From NCBI RefSeq assembly GCF_007997135.1, contig NZ_VORU01000008.1, forward strand, positions 62,001 to 126,000: a stretch of DNA of 64,000 nucleotides, read 5' to 3'. A program made the position numbers and the translations under genes. Positions 42,477 through 51,595 of the stretch are shown here, one piece after another; positions within the stretch are counted from its first letter, which is position 1, and each line of letters opens with the position of its first letter. The notes below the pieces were generated by a model. It saw only the letters and a list, made by a program, of their open reading frames with translations. It searched no databases and had not been told where the DNA came from. The DNA is from Aequorivita lipolytica. Lineage in GTDB: Bacteria; Bacteroidota; Bacteroidia; Flavobacteriales; Flavobacteriaceae.

Positions 42477-43169
42477 TTATATTTCTAAAAACCAATTTAT
42501 ACTCGTCCAAAAACTATGGCGGGTAGTATTGTCCAGAAATGAATTAACCCTATAGCCCATACCCACCTCTATTTTATCATTATTTTTCAAATTATATCCT
42601 AATAGTGGAACAAGTCGTATTTCAAGGTCATAGTCTGAATCCTGCCAACTGTTAAGATATTCGTTATTAAATTTAAAATAGAATTCCTGTGGGTCCACTG
42701 ATTCTCCATTTAATGGGATTTCTGAAGCAATGCGATATCTTAATCTAAATTCTGGTTTTTCTTCTTTGGAAAACGTTTGATCTGTTGAGAAACGGTGTAC
42801 CAACCTAAGAGCACTCAATCTTTGCACTACAGTATATTGCTGAATAAATCTATGAAATAACTTTTCTTCTCGAAGCCTAATAAGATAACCACCAGCAACA
42901 CGAGAATTCAAACCAACTTTTTTGGCGGTAATCATTGAAATGTCAGTGAGAATGTAGTTATACTGGCTTTCAGTACTGCCGTTGAATTCTCCTGATTGTA
43001 AAAGTTGGCGTGACTCTATTTTTGAGATGAGCGACCAGTCATTTTCTAATTTATAATTTAAATTTATGGATGGCAACAGCCCAAACTGATAGGTGCTTTG
43101 GGCCGATGCACTATTTAAAAATTGAATGAACACAATAAAAGTGGCTATATGAAATTTATTAATATTCAA
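42477..43169 (-). CDS. DUF2490 domain protein (outer-membrane beta-barrel like)
   Basis: A 230-residue exported protein with a signal peptide cut near ASAQS (residue 23). The mature part is a run of beta strands ending in a terminal aromatic (INWFLEI), in keeping with a small outer-membrane barrel of the DUF2490 type. Function unknown. The start TTG at 43169 overlaps the end of the gene upstream by 11 bp, so the three genes 44233-42477 form one operon. A second DUF2490 protein is at 45995. Confidence 0.7.
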   Translation of the reverse strand: MNINKFHIATFIVFIQFLNSASAQSTYQFGLLPSINLNYKLENDWSLISKIESRQLLQSGEFNGSTESQYNYILTDISMITAKKVGLNSRVAGGYLIRLREEKLFHRFIQQYTVVQRLSALRLVHRFSTDQTFSKEEKPEFRLRYRIASEIPLNGESVDPQEFYFKFNNEYLNSWQDSDYDLEIRLVPLLGYNLKNNDKIEVGMGYRVNSFLDNTTRHSFWTSINWFLEI

Positions 43170-43743
43170 GATGATAGCTGGGTTTAAATATTATTTGGGA
43201 TGCCAAAACGAAGTGTCCTTTATCTGTGAAAAGGTATTCAAATAATTCAGTGCTTTTTTCGGAACGGCACTTGACTATTATTTCATATTTAACGGTCAAA
43301 TCTTCAGTTGGTTTTCCAGATAATAATTTTAAAAACAACGGTATTTGATTTCCTGTATATTGTATTTGGATTTTGTTAATTCTGTGCTTAATACAATCTT
43401 TTTGCAGTCTTGTGCCTATTGAATTTTTAAGTGGTGTTGTTAATTCATCCCATTTTATTTCAATTTCAACATCTTCAATATTTCCGAGTGCATCAAATTC
43501 AACGCTGTGTTTTTTTCTGTTTCTTTTAAATTTGGCTTCGATACTTTTCCTTTCCAGCCCTTCTTCCAAATACCATTTTACTTTATTCTTCAATTTTAAA
43601 GAATCTATAAAATTTAAAGCATTCATCGGAACATCACTTTGTGCTAAACGACTTTCCTTTTCAAACTTTTGTTGAGCGAATAAACTATTGGAAAAATTTC
43701 CAAGAATGAAAATTGCAACAACTGCTAAAATGGACTTAATCAT
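43159..43743 (-). CDS. Exported hypothetical protein
   Basis: A 194-residue protein with a signal peptide (hydrophobic near 4-22, cut near FAQQ) and no other recognisable domain. It has a long charged helix (about 52-80, SLKLKNKVKWYLEEGLERKS) and a beta-rich C-terminal half with the TVKYEIIVKCRSEKSTELFEYL segment. It overlaps the small MscS gene by 8 bp and the DUF2490 gene by 11 bp, so it belongs to a three-gene unit in the envelope. Confidence 0.75.
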   Translation of the reverse strand: MIKSILAVVAIFILGNFSNSLFAQQKFEKESRLAQSDVPMNALNFIDSLKLKNKVKWYLEEGLERKSIEAKFKRNRKKHSVEFDALGNIEDVEIEIKWDELTTPLKNSIGTRLQKDCIKHRINKIQIQYTGNQIPLFLKLLSGKPTEDLTVKYEIIVKCRSEKSTELFEYLFTDKGHFVLASQIIFKPSYHLEY

Positions 43744-44233
43744 TTATTTTCTTTTTTATCATTTTTTGAATAAAAACGTTGCTGGGTATTGTTATTTGCT
43801 CTCCTTCCTTCGTTTTAAGGATAATGAAAAAAATACCAATATCGCTCACCCTTCCTTCGGTTTCGTAGTCCTTATCAATTATGGTAATTGTATCATCCAA
43901 TTTTACAGGATGATTGAAAAATATTATGATACTGGAAGTTATATTGGAAAGGATTGACCATTGGGCAAACAAGGCTATCCCTAAAACAGTTAATAACGAC
44001 CCTATAAAAACACCTAATTCTGATTGGTCAACTCCCCAAATTATTAAGATTATTATTAAACAAACTAAAATGTTGATCAGGTTGATGACTTTCTTTATGA
44101 TTTTGCCTCTTACCTTTTTCAACAAATTGTTTGATACAGTTTTATTTACCAATTTGGACGTAATAAAAAGCGTTAAAGCAAATGCCGCTAAGACTACAAC
44201 CGTTTCAATAATTTTTAACTGGACACTATCCAT
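43736..44233 (-). CDS. Short mechanosensitive channel-like protein (MscS domain)
   Basis: A 165-residue membrane protein with three predicted spans (about 7-25, 50-68, 75-93) followed by the start of the MscS beta domain: SLLTVLGIALFAQWSILSN and ITSSIIIFFNHPVKLDDTI are the third helix and its exit, then GRVSDIGIFFIILKTKEGEQ and IPSNVFIQ. The usual C-terminal alpha-beta domain of MscS is absent, so it is a minimal form. Probably a channel or regulator of ion flow, first gene of the operon with 43159 and 42477. Confidence 0.8.
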   Translation of the reverse strand: MDSVQLKIIETVVVLAAFALTLFITSKLVNKTVSNNLLKKVRGKIIKKVINLINILVCLIIILIIWGVDQSELGVFIGSLLTVLGIALFAQWSILSNITSSIIIFFNHPVKLDDTITIIDKDYETEGRVSDIGIFFIILKTKEGEQITIPSNVFIQKMIKKKIND

Positions 44234-44396
44234 TATTATAGTTTTATGATAGATATTCTCAAACTTTGCTGGAGATTCAGCGATTAAAAAATGAAATTTT
44301 TTTCTGAACCGTTCATAGCATTCTTTTGGGATTCATTTTTATTTTTAAAATCGAAATCCCAAAACTCCGTCTTAGAATCGATACCAGAATTTACTG

Positions 44397-44666
44397 TCAC
44401 TTATATTTGTTCAAAATAGAATCAAGGTTTGATGACGTTTTTTCCACTATTGAGTCTAGTTTTTTAATCTTTAGGTCTTCCAGATTAATTATTGAATCGA
44501 GTTTTATAACCTTATCCATTTCAGTGTTAATTACTGAATCTAGCTGGTTCGCTTTGTTAGTAAGATTGTTTAACTGGCTTTCTACAGCGCTGATGCCATT
44601 TTCACAAGAGGTTAAGAATGCCACTAACACAATAACTAAAACGATGAGCAATTTATATTTTTGCAT
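44397..44666 (-). CDS. Small coiled-coil lipoprotein
   Basis: An 89-residue lipoprotein: hydrophobic signal with a lipobox at AFLTSC (Cys near residue 21), then heptad-rich helix (VESQLNNLTNKANQLDSVIN, then repeated LDSI motifs in KLDSIINLEDL, KLDSIVEKT, NLDSILNKY). The repeated LDSIxx spacing is a coiled coil. Only 2 bp separate its start region from the nhaA stop (its ATG at 44666 directly follows), so it is the tail of the nhaA operon. Function unknown. Confidence 0.75.
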   Translation of the reverse strand: MQKYKLLIVLVIVLVAFLTSCENGISAVESQLNNLTNKANQLDSVINTEMDKVIKLDSIINLEDLKIKKLDSIVEKTSSNLDSILNKYK

Positions 44667-44668
44667 AG

Positions 44669-45985
44669 CTATATTTTTTGGGTGTTTGTATTTTTTTTCG
44701 ATGTTCGGGCTAGTATTAAATAACCTATAACACCAGAAATTAATGAGCCAATAAGAATGCCTATTTTGGCTGAGTCTAAATATTCCGGCCTGTTTGCAAA
44801 GGCAAGACTGGCTATAAAAATGGCCATAGTGAAGCCTACTCCAGCTATAAAGGAAACTCCTACAATATGCTTCATATTAATTTCCTTGGGCATAGTGATT
44901 AACTTTAGTTTTTTCGCCAAAAAGACCAAGCTCGTAATGCCAATACTGTTTCCAGCAACCAAACAGATGATGATGGTTATAATGAGAGATTGGTCTAGCG
45001 GGATATCTGTATTAAGTACCACTCCGGCATTTGCCAATGCAAAAAGCGGAATTATAAAATAGGCTACCCAATCGTGAAGACGGTGCTCTAAATGCTGCAG
45101 TGGCGATTGGTATTTTGTCGTCCAATCTTCAAGATTGTCTATTGCCTCAATTTGTACTTCAGAAAGCACGGGTTTCGTTTTTTCTGGGTTGATTTTTATC
45201 TTTTCTGAAATATAGTTTAACGAACCAATAAAAGTTTCTGTATTTATTTTCTGCCGCAAGGGCACCGAAAACGCCAAAAGGAGTCCCGCAATTGTAGGAT
45301 GTATTCCGCTTTTCAAGAATAAGAACCATACTACAGCGCCTACTAGCACCAATAAAAATTTTGAGTAAATACCTTTATACGATAAAAAATAAAGCACCGC
45401 CAATAGTACCAAAGCAAAAAGTAGCATCATTATTTGTATGTTTCCGCTGTAAAAAATGGCGATGATTAGCACCGCACCCATATCGTCTATAATGGCGAAT
45501 GCGGTAAGAAAAATTTTGAGCGCCATAGGCACCTTATCTCCCAGTAATTTTAGTATTGCTAAAGCAAAGGCAATATCAGTAGCCATTGGTACGCCCCAGC
45601 CACGTGCAGTGTCAGGGTTTTGGTTTATGAGTATAAAGAAAAGCACAGGAAGCACCATTCCGCCCAAGGCGCCCACCAAAGGAAAAACCATTTTCTTTGT
45701 AGAATTGAGTTCGCCTACCAAAAACTCACGCTTTATTTCCAGACCAATTACAAAAAAGAAGATGGCCATCAATAAATCATTTATCCAAAGCAATAGCGGT
45801 TTGTAAAGTTCAAAACCCGTAAAGCTGAAACCTACCTTTGAGTTCCATAGCGAAACGTAGCTATCGGAAAATGGCGAGTTTGCCCAGATAAGCGCAATAA
45901 CCGTGGCTAGCATCAGCAAAATACCGCTGAAACTTTCAATTTTGGTGAATTTTTGAAAAGGACTTAAAATTTTACTGGTTGGCAT
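44669..45985 (-). CDS. nhaA: Na+/H+ antiporter NhaA
   Basis: Exports Na+ in exchange for protons for pH and salt homeostasis. The 438-residue membrane protein has about 12 spans, with the family's FFFVIGLEIKREFLVGEL near residue 79, GWGVPMATDIAFALAIL near 130 (the conserved Asp pair lies in TDIAFA and in the AIIDDMGAV motif near 165), and GVGFTMAIFIASLAF near 390. Full-length. Start ATG at 45985. It follows a DUF2490 gene by 9 bp and precedes a small lipoprotein. Confidence 0.94.
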   Translation of the reverse strand: MPTSKILSPFQKFTKIESFSGILLMLATVIALIWANSPFSDSYVSLWNSKVGFSFTGFELYKPLLLWINDLLMAIFFFVIGLEIKREFLVGELNSTKKMVFPLVGALGGMVLPVLFFILINQNPDTARGWGVPMATDIAFALAILKLLGDKVPMALKIFLTAFAIIDDMGAVLIIAIFYSGNIQIMMLLFALVLLAVLYFLSYKGIYSKFLLVLVGAVVWFLFLKSGIHPTIAGLLLAFSVPLRQKINTETFIGSLNYISEKIKINPEKTKPVLSEVQIEAIDNLEDWTTKYQSPLQHLEHRLHDWVAYFIIPLFALANAGVVLNTDIPLDQSLIITIIICLVAGNSIGITSLVFLAKKLKLITMPKEINMKHIVGVSFIAGVGFTMAIFIASLAFANRPEYLDSAKIGILIGSLISGVIGYLILARTSKKNTNTQKI

Positions 45986-45994
45986 AGGGGTGTT

Positions 45995-46654
45995 TTAGAA
46001 ATTGAAAAAAGTAATAAGGTTCAACTGATCCCTATTTTTACCTCCGGCTAGAAACTGGTTCATATAGCCAATTTCAAACTTTAATGATTTGTTCAGTTTA
46101 TAACCCAAGCCCGAGTATAGTCTGTTTCTGTCAAAAACATTGTTCTCTGTATTTAGGAAAATTTCGTTGTAGGCCGAAAAATATATTGTTTTGTCAATTA
46201 TTTCAGCATTGTTTAAAGGCACGTTTAGACCTAAAAAATAACGAAAGCGGAGTTTAAAATCAGCTTCCACAAAACGTTGCTCAAAGCGATATCTGTGCTG
46301 AACACCAACGCGGTTTATTTGTTGTCTGGTAATAAATTGTTGGTAAATTCTATGCTCGTTTACCGAGTTTTTATCGTCTGTTGTACCAATGTAGTTTTCG
46401 CTTAAAATATAGCCGTAACCTAGCAGTAAATTGTTGTTGTTTTCGGTAAGATTATAGCCTAGGCCTGTGCGAAGCAATAGTTGTTCAAGATCGCCAATGG
46501 CGTTATAGTTTCTGTATTGAACTTCGTGATGCAAGTTCCATTTATTGTCAATTTTTTTATTTCCGAAATAAATAATCCAGTTTCCGAAGTTACTGTCTTG
46601 GCCAATCGCCAAAAACGGCAAAAGCAAAGCCAATAATAAAAAGTGTTTCTTCAT
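45995..46654 (-). CDS. DUF2490 domain protein
   Basis: A 219-residue exported protein with a signal peptide (LLLALLLPFLAIGQDS, cut near residue 18) and a beta-rich body ending in a C-terminal Phe (LNLITFFNF), typical of an outer-membrane barrel. The motif HHEVQYRNYNAIGDLEQLLLRTGLGY matches DUF2490. I used ATG at 46654; the frame upstream reads through a terminator hairpin. It precedes nhaA on the same strand, which links this family to ion transport here, as with the MscS operon at 42477. Confidence 0.82.
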   Translation of the reverse strand: MKKHFLLLALLLPFLAIGQDSNFGNWIIYFGNKKIDNKWNLHHEVQYRNYNAIGDLEQLLLRTGLGYNLTENNNNLLLGYGYILSENYIGTTDDKNSVNEHRIYQQFITRQQINRVGVQHRYRFEQRFVEADFKLRFRYFLGLNVPLNNAEIIDKTIYFSAYNEIFLNTENNVFDRNRLYSGLGYKLNKSLKFEIGYMNQFLAGGKNRDQLNLITFFNF

Positions 46655-46693
46655 TTTATTTTTTTGTAAAGTTTTTTGATACTTAAATTTGGG

Positions 46694-46768
46694 ACAAAAA
46701 AAAAGAGTGGCCAATAATGCTAAAAAAACAAACTAATCTAAATCAATGCATTTTTTTTGACCACTCTT
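46694..46768 (-). terminator. Terminator of the carbonic anhydrase gene
   Basis: On the minus strand AAGAGTGG (from 46768-46761) pairs with CCACTCTT (46710-46703), followed by a run of nine T (46703-46695 region). The loop is about 50 nt, longer than usual, but the T-run directly after the stem is convincing. The stop codon is at 46778. Confidence 0.6.
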
Positions 46769-46777
46769 TATAATGTG

Positions 46778-47548
46778 TTATTCAAAAAAGGTTACTTTTC
46801 CAGTAGACAGGTCATAAGTTGCCCCAACAATTTTAATTTCGCCCTTTTCTTGCATTTCTGCCAATACCGGGCTTTGTGCAAGTGTTTTTTCAATATTTAG
46901 AAGTACGTTTTTATTAGAAACCGCTTCTACAAAATCGTCATTTTTTGAATTTCTGATCGCTTTGTCTTGTGGTTCTTCCACAGCTTTTACTGCAGGTTTT
47001 ATATTTTCAAGCATAGCTGTTAAGTTTCCAAGTTCAGCGTTATCAATGGCGCCTTTCACCGCGCCACAGTATTTGTGACCCAGAATGACTACAAGTTTGG
47101 CTCCAGCTACCTTGGTTGCAAATTCCATGCTTCCCAGTAAATCTTCGTTTACAAAATTTCCTGCTACACGGCCTACAAATACGTCGCCAATGCCTTGGTC
47201 AAATAAATCTTCAACGGGTACGCGGCTGTCTACACAGCTTAATACAATTGCTTTCGGGTATTGAGCCAATGCGGTTTTTCGTATTTGCTCCCCGTGATTA
47301 CGATTTGTAGTTTTTTGGTTAACGAAGCGTTCGTTACCAGCCTTAAAATCATCAATAACCATTTGTGGCGTAAGGTTTTCTTGGTCTTCCTTTGTCATAA
47401 CATCCGTAACGGCTTGTGGCTCTTCAATTGTTTGTTGTACGATTGCTGTATCTTCTGCTCTTTTAGACTCTTCCTTACAAGAAAATAGTAACGAGGTGCT
47501 GATTAAAAGTGTTACAGCGAGTGGAAATGTAGTTTTCATTGTTTTCAT
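46778..47548 (-). CDS. Lipoprotein beta-carbonic anhydrase
   Basis: A 256-residue protein, ATG at 47548. The first 23 residues are a lipoprotein signal with a lipobox LLFSC, so the enzyme lies in the periplasm or at the outer membrane. The zinc site of beta-carbonic anhydrase is intact: SCVDSR near residue 117 (Cys, Asp, Arg) and GHKYCGAV near 170 (His and Cys). Converts CO2 and bicarbonate outside the cytoplasm. It lies upstream of DUF2490 and nhaA on the same strand and divergent from a TetR gene. Confidence 0.92.
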   Translation of the reverse strand: MKTMKTTFPLAVTLLISTSLLFSCKEESKRAEDTAIVQQTIEEPQAVTDVMTKEDQENLTPQMVIDDFKAGNERFVNQKTTNRNHGEQIRKTALAQYPKAIVLSCVDSRVPVEDLFDQGIGDVFVGRVAGNFVNEDLLGSMEFATKVAGAKLVVILGHKYCGAVKGAIDNAELGNLTAMLENIKPAVKAVEEPQDKAIRNSKNDDFVEAVSNKNVLLNIEKTLAQSPVLAEMQEKGEIKIVGATYDLSTGKVTFFE

Positions 47549-47587
47549 TTTATGGGTTTTAGTGTTTGTTTTATATTTAATATGGGT

Positions 47588-47595
47588 CAAATATA
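47588..47595 (-). promoter_or_regulatory. -7 box upstream of the carbonic anhydrase gene
   Basis: TATATTTG on the minus strand matches TAnnTTTG and would give a leader of about 33 nt. No TTG lies at the right distance for a -33 box, so only this half is visible. Confidence 0.45.
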
Positions 47596-47659
47596 AAAAT
47601 ACTTTTTTAAATAATAGTATAACTATCATAATAAATAGTAAAAATATTATGTTTCGATG

Positions 47660-47690
47660 TTTGGCTATCATTTTAAATTGGTTAGCTTTG
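47660..47690 (+). promoter_or_regulatory. Promoter of the tetR gene
   Basis: TTTG (47660-47663), 19 bp, TAGCTTTG (47683-47690): a full match with ideal spacing, 20 bp before the ATG at 47711. It lies between the divergent carbonic anhydrase and tetR genes, so a TetR dimer binding here could control both. Confidence 0.7.
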
Positions 47691-47710
47691 TTTTTTGAAA
47701 CAGCAGGTAT

Positions 47711-48385
47711 ATGGCAATTGAAATTAAAATTTCTCTTAATGAAGGGATTTATTTGAGAGATCCACAAGATTCCGCATTGGGACGAAACATAATAAAGCAC
47801 AGTATTTTGCTTATTGAAGATATTGGTTTTGAATCTTTTAACTTTAAGAAGTTAGCTCAAGAAATGAAGTCTACCGAAGCTTCCATCTATCGTTATTTTG
47901 AAAATAAGCACTTACTACTTATCTATTTAGTTTCGTGGTATTGGGAGTGGGTTGCCTATCTTATTAAGATAAATACATTGAATATAGACGACCCAAAGAG
48001 AAAGCTTGAAATAATAATCAATTCCTTTGTTTCTGCCTCGGCAGACAACCCTACCACTGATTATGTGGACGAAAGCAAGCTCCACAGTGTTATTATATCC
48101 GAAGGGCTCAAAGTTTACCATACAAAAGAAGTTGACGAGGAGAACGGCAAGGGTTTTTTTAAAAATTATAAGGAATTAATAACAATGGTTGCGGGAGTGA
48201 TCACAGAAATTAATCCTTCATTTGAATATCCGTATGCTTTGGCCAGCAACTTATTTGAAATGTCTAACGACCACATTTATTTCGCCAAACATTTACCGAG
48301 GCTCACAGATATAAAAGTGGGAGAGAACAAGTATTCCGAAGTAGAAAAAATGTTGAATTATTTCGCAACAAATTTATTGCGCTAA
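47711..48385 (+). CDS. TetR/AcrR family transcriptional regulator
   Basis: A 224-residue one-component regulator. The N-terminal helix-turn-helix is FESFNFKKLAQEMKSTEASIYRYFENKHLLLIYL near residues 40-74, the classic TetR form (IYRYFxxK). The C-terminal ligand domain is diverse, as always. Divergent from the lipoprotein carbonic anhydrase gene, which it may control. The stop TAA overlaps the end of the displaced recG tail on the other strand (48382). Confidence 0.9.
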   Translation: MAIEIKISLNEGIYLRDPQDSALGRNIIKHSILLIEDIGFESFNFKKLAQEMKSTEASIYRYFENKHLLLIYLVSWYWEWVAYLIKINTLNIDDPKRKLEIIINSFVSASADNPTTDYVDESKLHSVIISEGLKVYHTKEVDEENGKGFFKNYKELITMVAGVITEINPSFEYPYALASNLFEMSNDHIYFAKHLPRLTDIKVGENKYSEVEKMLNYFATNLLR

Positions 48386-48457
48386 GAAATGTAATTCCAA
48401 ATATTTCGATATTTTACAAGTTGTGCGTACGTATTTTTTATAGGAATGTTTTCTTCG
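48382..48457 (-). pseudogene. Displaced copy of the recG 3' end
   Basis: On the minus strand this reads EENIPIKNTYAQ, then LVKYRNIWNYIS and a TAG stop, identical in 24 residues to the end of RecG (gene at 51596). Across 72 aligned bases I count ten differences, all at third codon positions and all synonymous. Similarity ends sharply before the first of these codons. The rest of recG is not here. It is a recG tail, about 3.2 kb from the real gene, and next to the tetR stop. Confidence 0.85.
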
Positions 48458-48598
48458 TAATGCATAAAGATGGTTGAGAATATCAGAATTTGCAGATAGC
48501 GAAGAAGTTTTAAAGAATACGGTAACAGGATTTGAGATTGCTAAAAAAGAAGATTTCCAGTCTTTAGTTCTTTTAATTAGCTGTAGCTATAATTATAA

Positions 48599-48636
48599 AA
48601 AAGTCTTCTTCTACAGTTATACAGAAGAAGACTTTT
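48599..48636 (-). terminator. Terminator of the M28 peptidase gene
   Basis: A perfect 14-bp stem, AAAAGTCTTCTTCT (48599-48612) against AGAAGAAGACTTTT (48623-48636), over a 10-nt loop, with a T-rich stretch following in the minus direction. It lies 23 bp downstream of the peptidase stop codon. Confidence 0.8.
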
Positions 48637-48659
48637 GGCTTTTATCTTCGAATTACGAA

Positions 48660-50252
48660 TCAATCCGCAATAATAAAACCAAGGGATTTTGTGGCATTTT
48701 CAGATTTCAGCTTAAGTATATAAGAGCCCTTAGCTAAATGCTGTAGATTGATTTCGGAATCGCTAGTCCCTGCTGAAAATTTTAGAACATCTTGATACAC
48801 GCGTTTTCCAGTTAAGTCATAAACTTCGACATGTGAGGTAAACCCAGATTTAGCGTTCTCAACCCGTAACGACAAGAGTCCATTTGAAGGATTGGGAAAT
48901 ATAAATATTTTTGCCACAAACTGCGGATCGTATTCGCCAACACTCAGCCAAATAGATAAATCAGCTTCGTCAGAACCTGCACTAATGGGTACGGCTAGTT
49001 CGGCGGCTGTAGCCAAAATTGTTTTAACAACATCCCTCATAAATTCAAAATTGAGTGTATTACTGGTATCGCCAGAAGTATGATAATTAAGGTTTCTAAA
49101 ATCGGCAGTATCTGTAAGCATCAACGCCTGTAAACCTGCATCCCAAAAAGCAGCATGATCACTTCTACGAAGATCTGGGGTCACTTCACCATTACCAGGT
49201 ACAGAGACAGTAAGAACCCTTAATTCCGAAACATACGTTTCAGAAGCACTTACAAAAGCTGCTAATAAAGGATCTGATGTGGTGTTGCCACATCCAAACA
49301 GAAAATTACCTCGAAACTCATCATCTTCAACCGCTTGGGCAACATCTGGAAATAGCGTGCCGAAACCTACAGGCAAACTTTGCGAATTTATTTCATCAGA
49401 ATAAAAACCAATCATCTCCATATTTAAAGTTCCCTGTAAATCTTCAAAAGGTTTAATGCCATCGGAAATGTACTTATCGCTACCGCTGGCCGAAAAACTT
49501 TCTTCAGCATCAAAACCAATAAAACGAATGGAATGTTCAAAGGAATATTGCGACAATATGCGCAATGCTTCAAGTGTTCCTACTACTGCCGAGCCGTTGT
49601 CGTCTGCCGCTGGACTGCCAGAAACCCCATCAAAATGTCCGTCGATGACATAGGTAGTGGCTTCATCTTTAGCACCAGGTTGGCGACCCAGGATATTCTG
49701 CATCGTCGTACCTCCCGTACCAGAAACTACAAAATCTTGGCGTTCGGTTTGAAGATTTGCATCCGTAAAAGCATCTTCAATAAATGTGCGTACTTCTTCC
49801 AGATGGACAGGAGCCGTTAAATAATGCCGCTCACCTTCAATAAATTGTAAGTCGCTCAATAACCTTGCTTCATCTACTTGACTGACCATTTCGGCAATAT
49901 CAACTGCTTGGTTATCTGAGGCAAATAGTTTGATATCTACATCTCTAATTCCTACAGTTAGGTCTGAATAATCCCAAGTTAGAGAAAGTGTTGGATCAGG
50001 ATTTATACCTGTACCGATATCTCCAGTAATGTTAGCTTGTGGTATTGTTTCAAAATAGATCCCATCATCTAAGGAAATTTTTAGCCACACTTCACATATA
50101 TCACTTTCAGCATCGCTTAAAGAATAATTAACGGTAAGGGTTTTTGCAGTTTCATCTTCCGTTAAATCGGTAATTTCAATTTGTGGTGGGGTGTTTTGAC
50201 CAAGGCACACTAAAGAGAAAAGACATAAAATAAATGTTAGATTTTTTTTCAT
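48660..50252 (-). CDS. Secreted M28 family metallopeptidase with T9SS sorting domain
   Basis: A 530-residue precursor. Signal peptide (FILCLFSLVCLGQ) from ATG 50252, then a short beta domain, then the M28 Zn-peptidase domain: YVIDGHFDGVSGSPAADDNG (metal His and Asp) and RFIGFDAEESFSASGSDKY (Glu-Glu), followed by SDHAAFWDAGLQALML and NLNYHTSGDT. The last 75 residues (IFPNPSNGLLSLRVEN, VYDLTGKRVYQDV, KGSYILKLKS) are a type A C-terminal domain of the type IX secretion system. Probably an outer-membrane-associated or released aminopeptidase. Lies in the recG tail repeat region. Confidence 0.9.
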   Translation of the reverse strand: MKKNLTFILCLFSLVCLGQNTPPQIEITDLTEDETAKTLTVNYSLSDAESDICEVWLKISLDDGIYFETIPQANITGDIGTGINPDPTLSLTWDYSDLTVGIRDVDIKLFASDNQAVDIAEMVSQVDEARLLSDLQFIEGERHYLTAPVHLEEVRTFIEDAFTDANLQTERQDFVVSGTGGTTMQNILGRQPGAKDEATTYVIDGHFDGVSGSPAADDNGSAVVGTLEALRILSQYSFEHSIRFIGFDAEESFSASGSDKYISDGIKPFEDLQGTLNMEMIGFYSDEINSQSLPVGFGTLFPDVAQAVEDDEFRGNFLFGCGNTTSDPLLAAFVSASETYVSELRVLTVSVPGNGEVTPDLRRSDHAAFWDAGLQALMLTDTADFRNLNYHTSGDTSNTLNFEFMRDVVKTILATAAELAVPISAGSDEADLSIWLSVGEYDPQFVAKIFIFPNPSNGLLSLRVENAKSGFTSHVEVYDLTGKRVYQDVLKFSAGTSDSEINLQHLAKGSYILKLKSENATKSLGFIIAD

Positions 50253-50529
50253 TTTGTTAAATCGAAGCCTTTTTATGCGAGTATCACATCTATTATTGTT
50301 GTTAAATTCGAATGGTCCAACGTGAATTGTAAAATAGTTTTCGGCTGTTTTTACTCCGGAATGGATAAAGTTGAATTGTCCCATAATGATAATTTTAAAG
50401 TGGTTAATATTCTTTTAATAATTAGTAATTGGGAGTTAAGATGTTTAAATGTAATTGGAAAATCTAATATTGAGTTGTATAAAACCGCCATTTAGTATCT
50501 GGAAATCAATTATATAGTGGGGGAGAATT

Positions 50530-51369
50530 TTATAGTGGTGGGTTGAGAAAAGCTTTTGAAGCCATAAGCTCTTGAAGAAATTTGAACTTTTCAATATGAA
50601 ATTTAGAAGGACAGGCGCCACAATATTTTTTAAAATCCTTGGAGAAATGGGAAAAATCGTAATAATTAAATAGTGCAATTAAGGCCTTACAATCGATTGG
50701 AGTTTCGTTCTTTATTTCTGCAAACATATAATTAAAACGCACGATGCGCTTGTATACTGTGGGAGTGATGCCGACCATTTTTTTAAACTGTTTTTGAAAG
50801 TAGCGCTCGTTAATTCCTAAATAACTTATAAGTTCTGTAATTGAACAACAACCGTAAGTTTCATTTATTCTTTGTATTGCAGAATCAATTACATTTAATT
50901 GCGGATTTACCGTTAATAAATGATTAATTAAAAGATTTTCAATAAGCTTAATCTTTAATTTATCGCCTTGTTGAGAATCAAATTGCTTGGTAAATTTCTG
51001 AATATTATTATTAAAGAGTGAAGTAGTTGCAATTGCCTTATCTGTAATTGATGGCATATCCAATCCAAAAAAATGCCATAACCCTGTTGGTTTAAACGTT
51101 ACAGCATAGAGATCTACCTTGGACGAGTCAGAATTCATATAGTAGTGTTGGGTTTGCTGGCCTACGGTGTAAAATCTCGGTAGTTCTTGTTCTCCTTTTT
51201 TTTGAACTACATAAAAAGAACCACAAAAGTGAAACCCCATATGTCCAAAACCACTGGGTAAATTATACTCACTTATTATATTGTCATAATCGGTCTTCTT
51301 GCATTTTATGGTATAATAAAATGCAATGTAGGGTTGTAGAATCTTGGATGGAACATGCGTTTGAAACAT
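50530..51369 (-). CDS. AraC family transcriptional regulator
   Basis: A 279-residue regulator: the C-terminal 100 residues hold two helix-turn-helix units (ITELISYLGINERYFQKQFKK near 180 and FNYYDFSHFSKDFKKYCGACP near 235), with the AraC pattern. The N-terminal half (GFGHMGFHFCGSFY, VDLYAVTFKPTGLWHFFG) is a DUF6597-like cupin-type sensor. It lies between recG and the M28 peptidase on the same strand, 277 bp from the peptidase, which it may control. Confidence 0.88.
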   Translation of the reverse strand: MFQTHVPSKILQPYIAFYYTIKCKKTDYDNIISEYNLPSGFGHMGFHFCGSFYVVQKKGEQELPRFYTVGQQTQHYYMNSDSSKVDLYAVTFKPTGLWHFFGLDMPSITDKAIATTSLFNNNIQKFTKQFDSQQGDKLKIKLIENLLINHLLTVNPQLNVIDSAIQRINETYGCCSITELISYLGINERYFQKQFKKMVGITPTVYKRIVRFNYMFAEIKNETPIDCKALIALFNYYDFSHFSKDFKKYCGACPSKFHIEKFKFLQELMASKAFLNPPL

Positions 51370-51595
51370 TTCATTTAGCTTAAGATTGGCTGTTTTGATC
51401 CATATATATTTAGTTTACAACAAATTACAACAAATTACAATAAATATATGAACTAGGTTAGGGGTAAATCCCCCTAATTTAAGAGAGTTTTATCTTACAT
51501 TAGTATATGTTCTTTCCATCAGTGGAATGTCTTAATTGCAGATCTCTCCTTCGTAACTTTTATCTCAGTGAAAAGAAAGCAATTTTAGTGATAAT

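Noticed and set aside
45850-45880. A GTAGCTATCGG stretch in nhaA resembling half of the 16-bp palindrome of the 31-bp array.
   Set aside because: It is only partial and lies in conserved coding sequence; likely chance.
48474-48737. An 87-codon plus-strand reading frame starting at TTG.
   Set aside because: It runs through the terminator hairpin of the M28 gene and into its coding end; composition is that of a chance frame.
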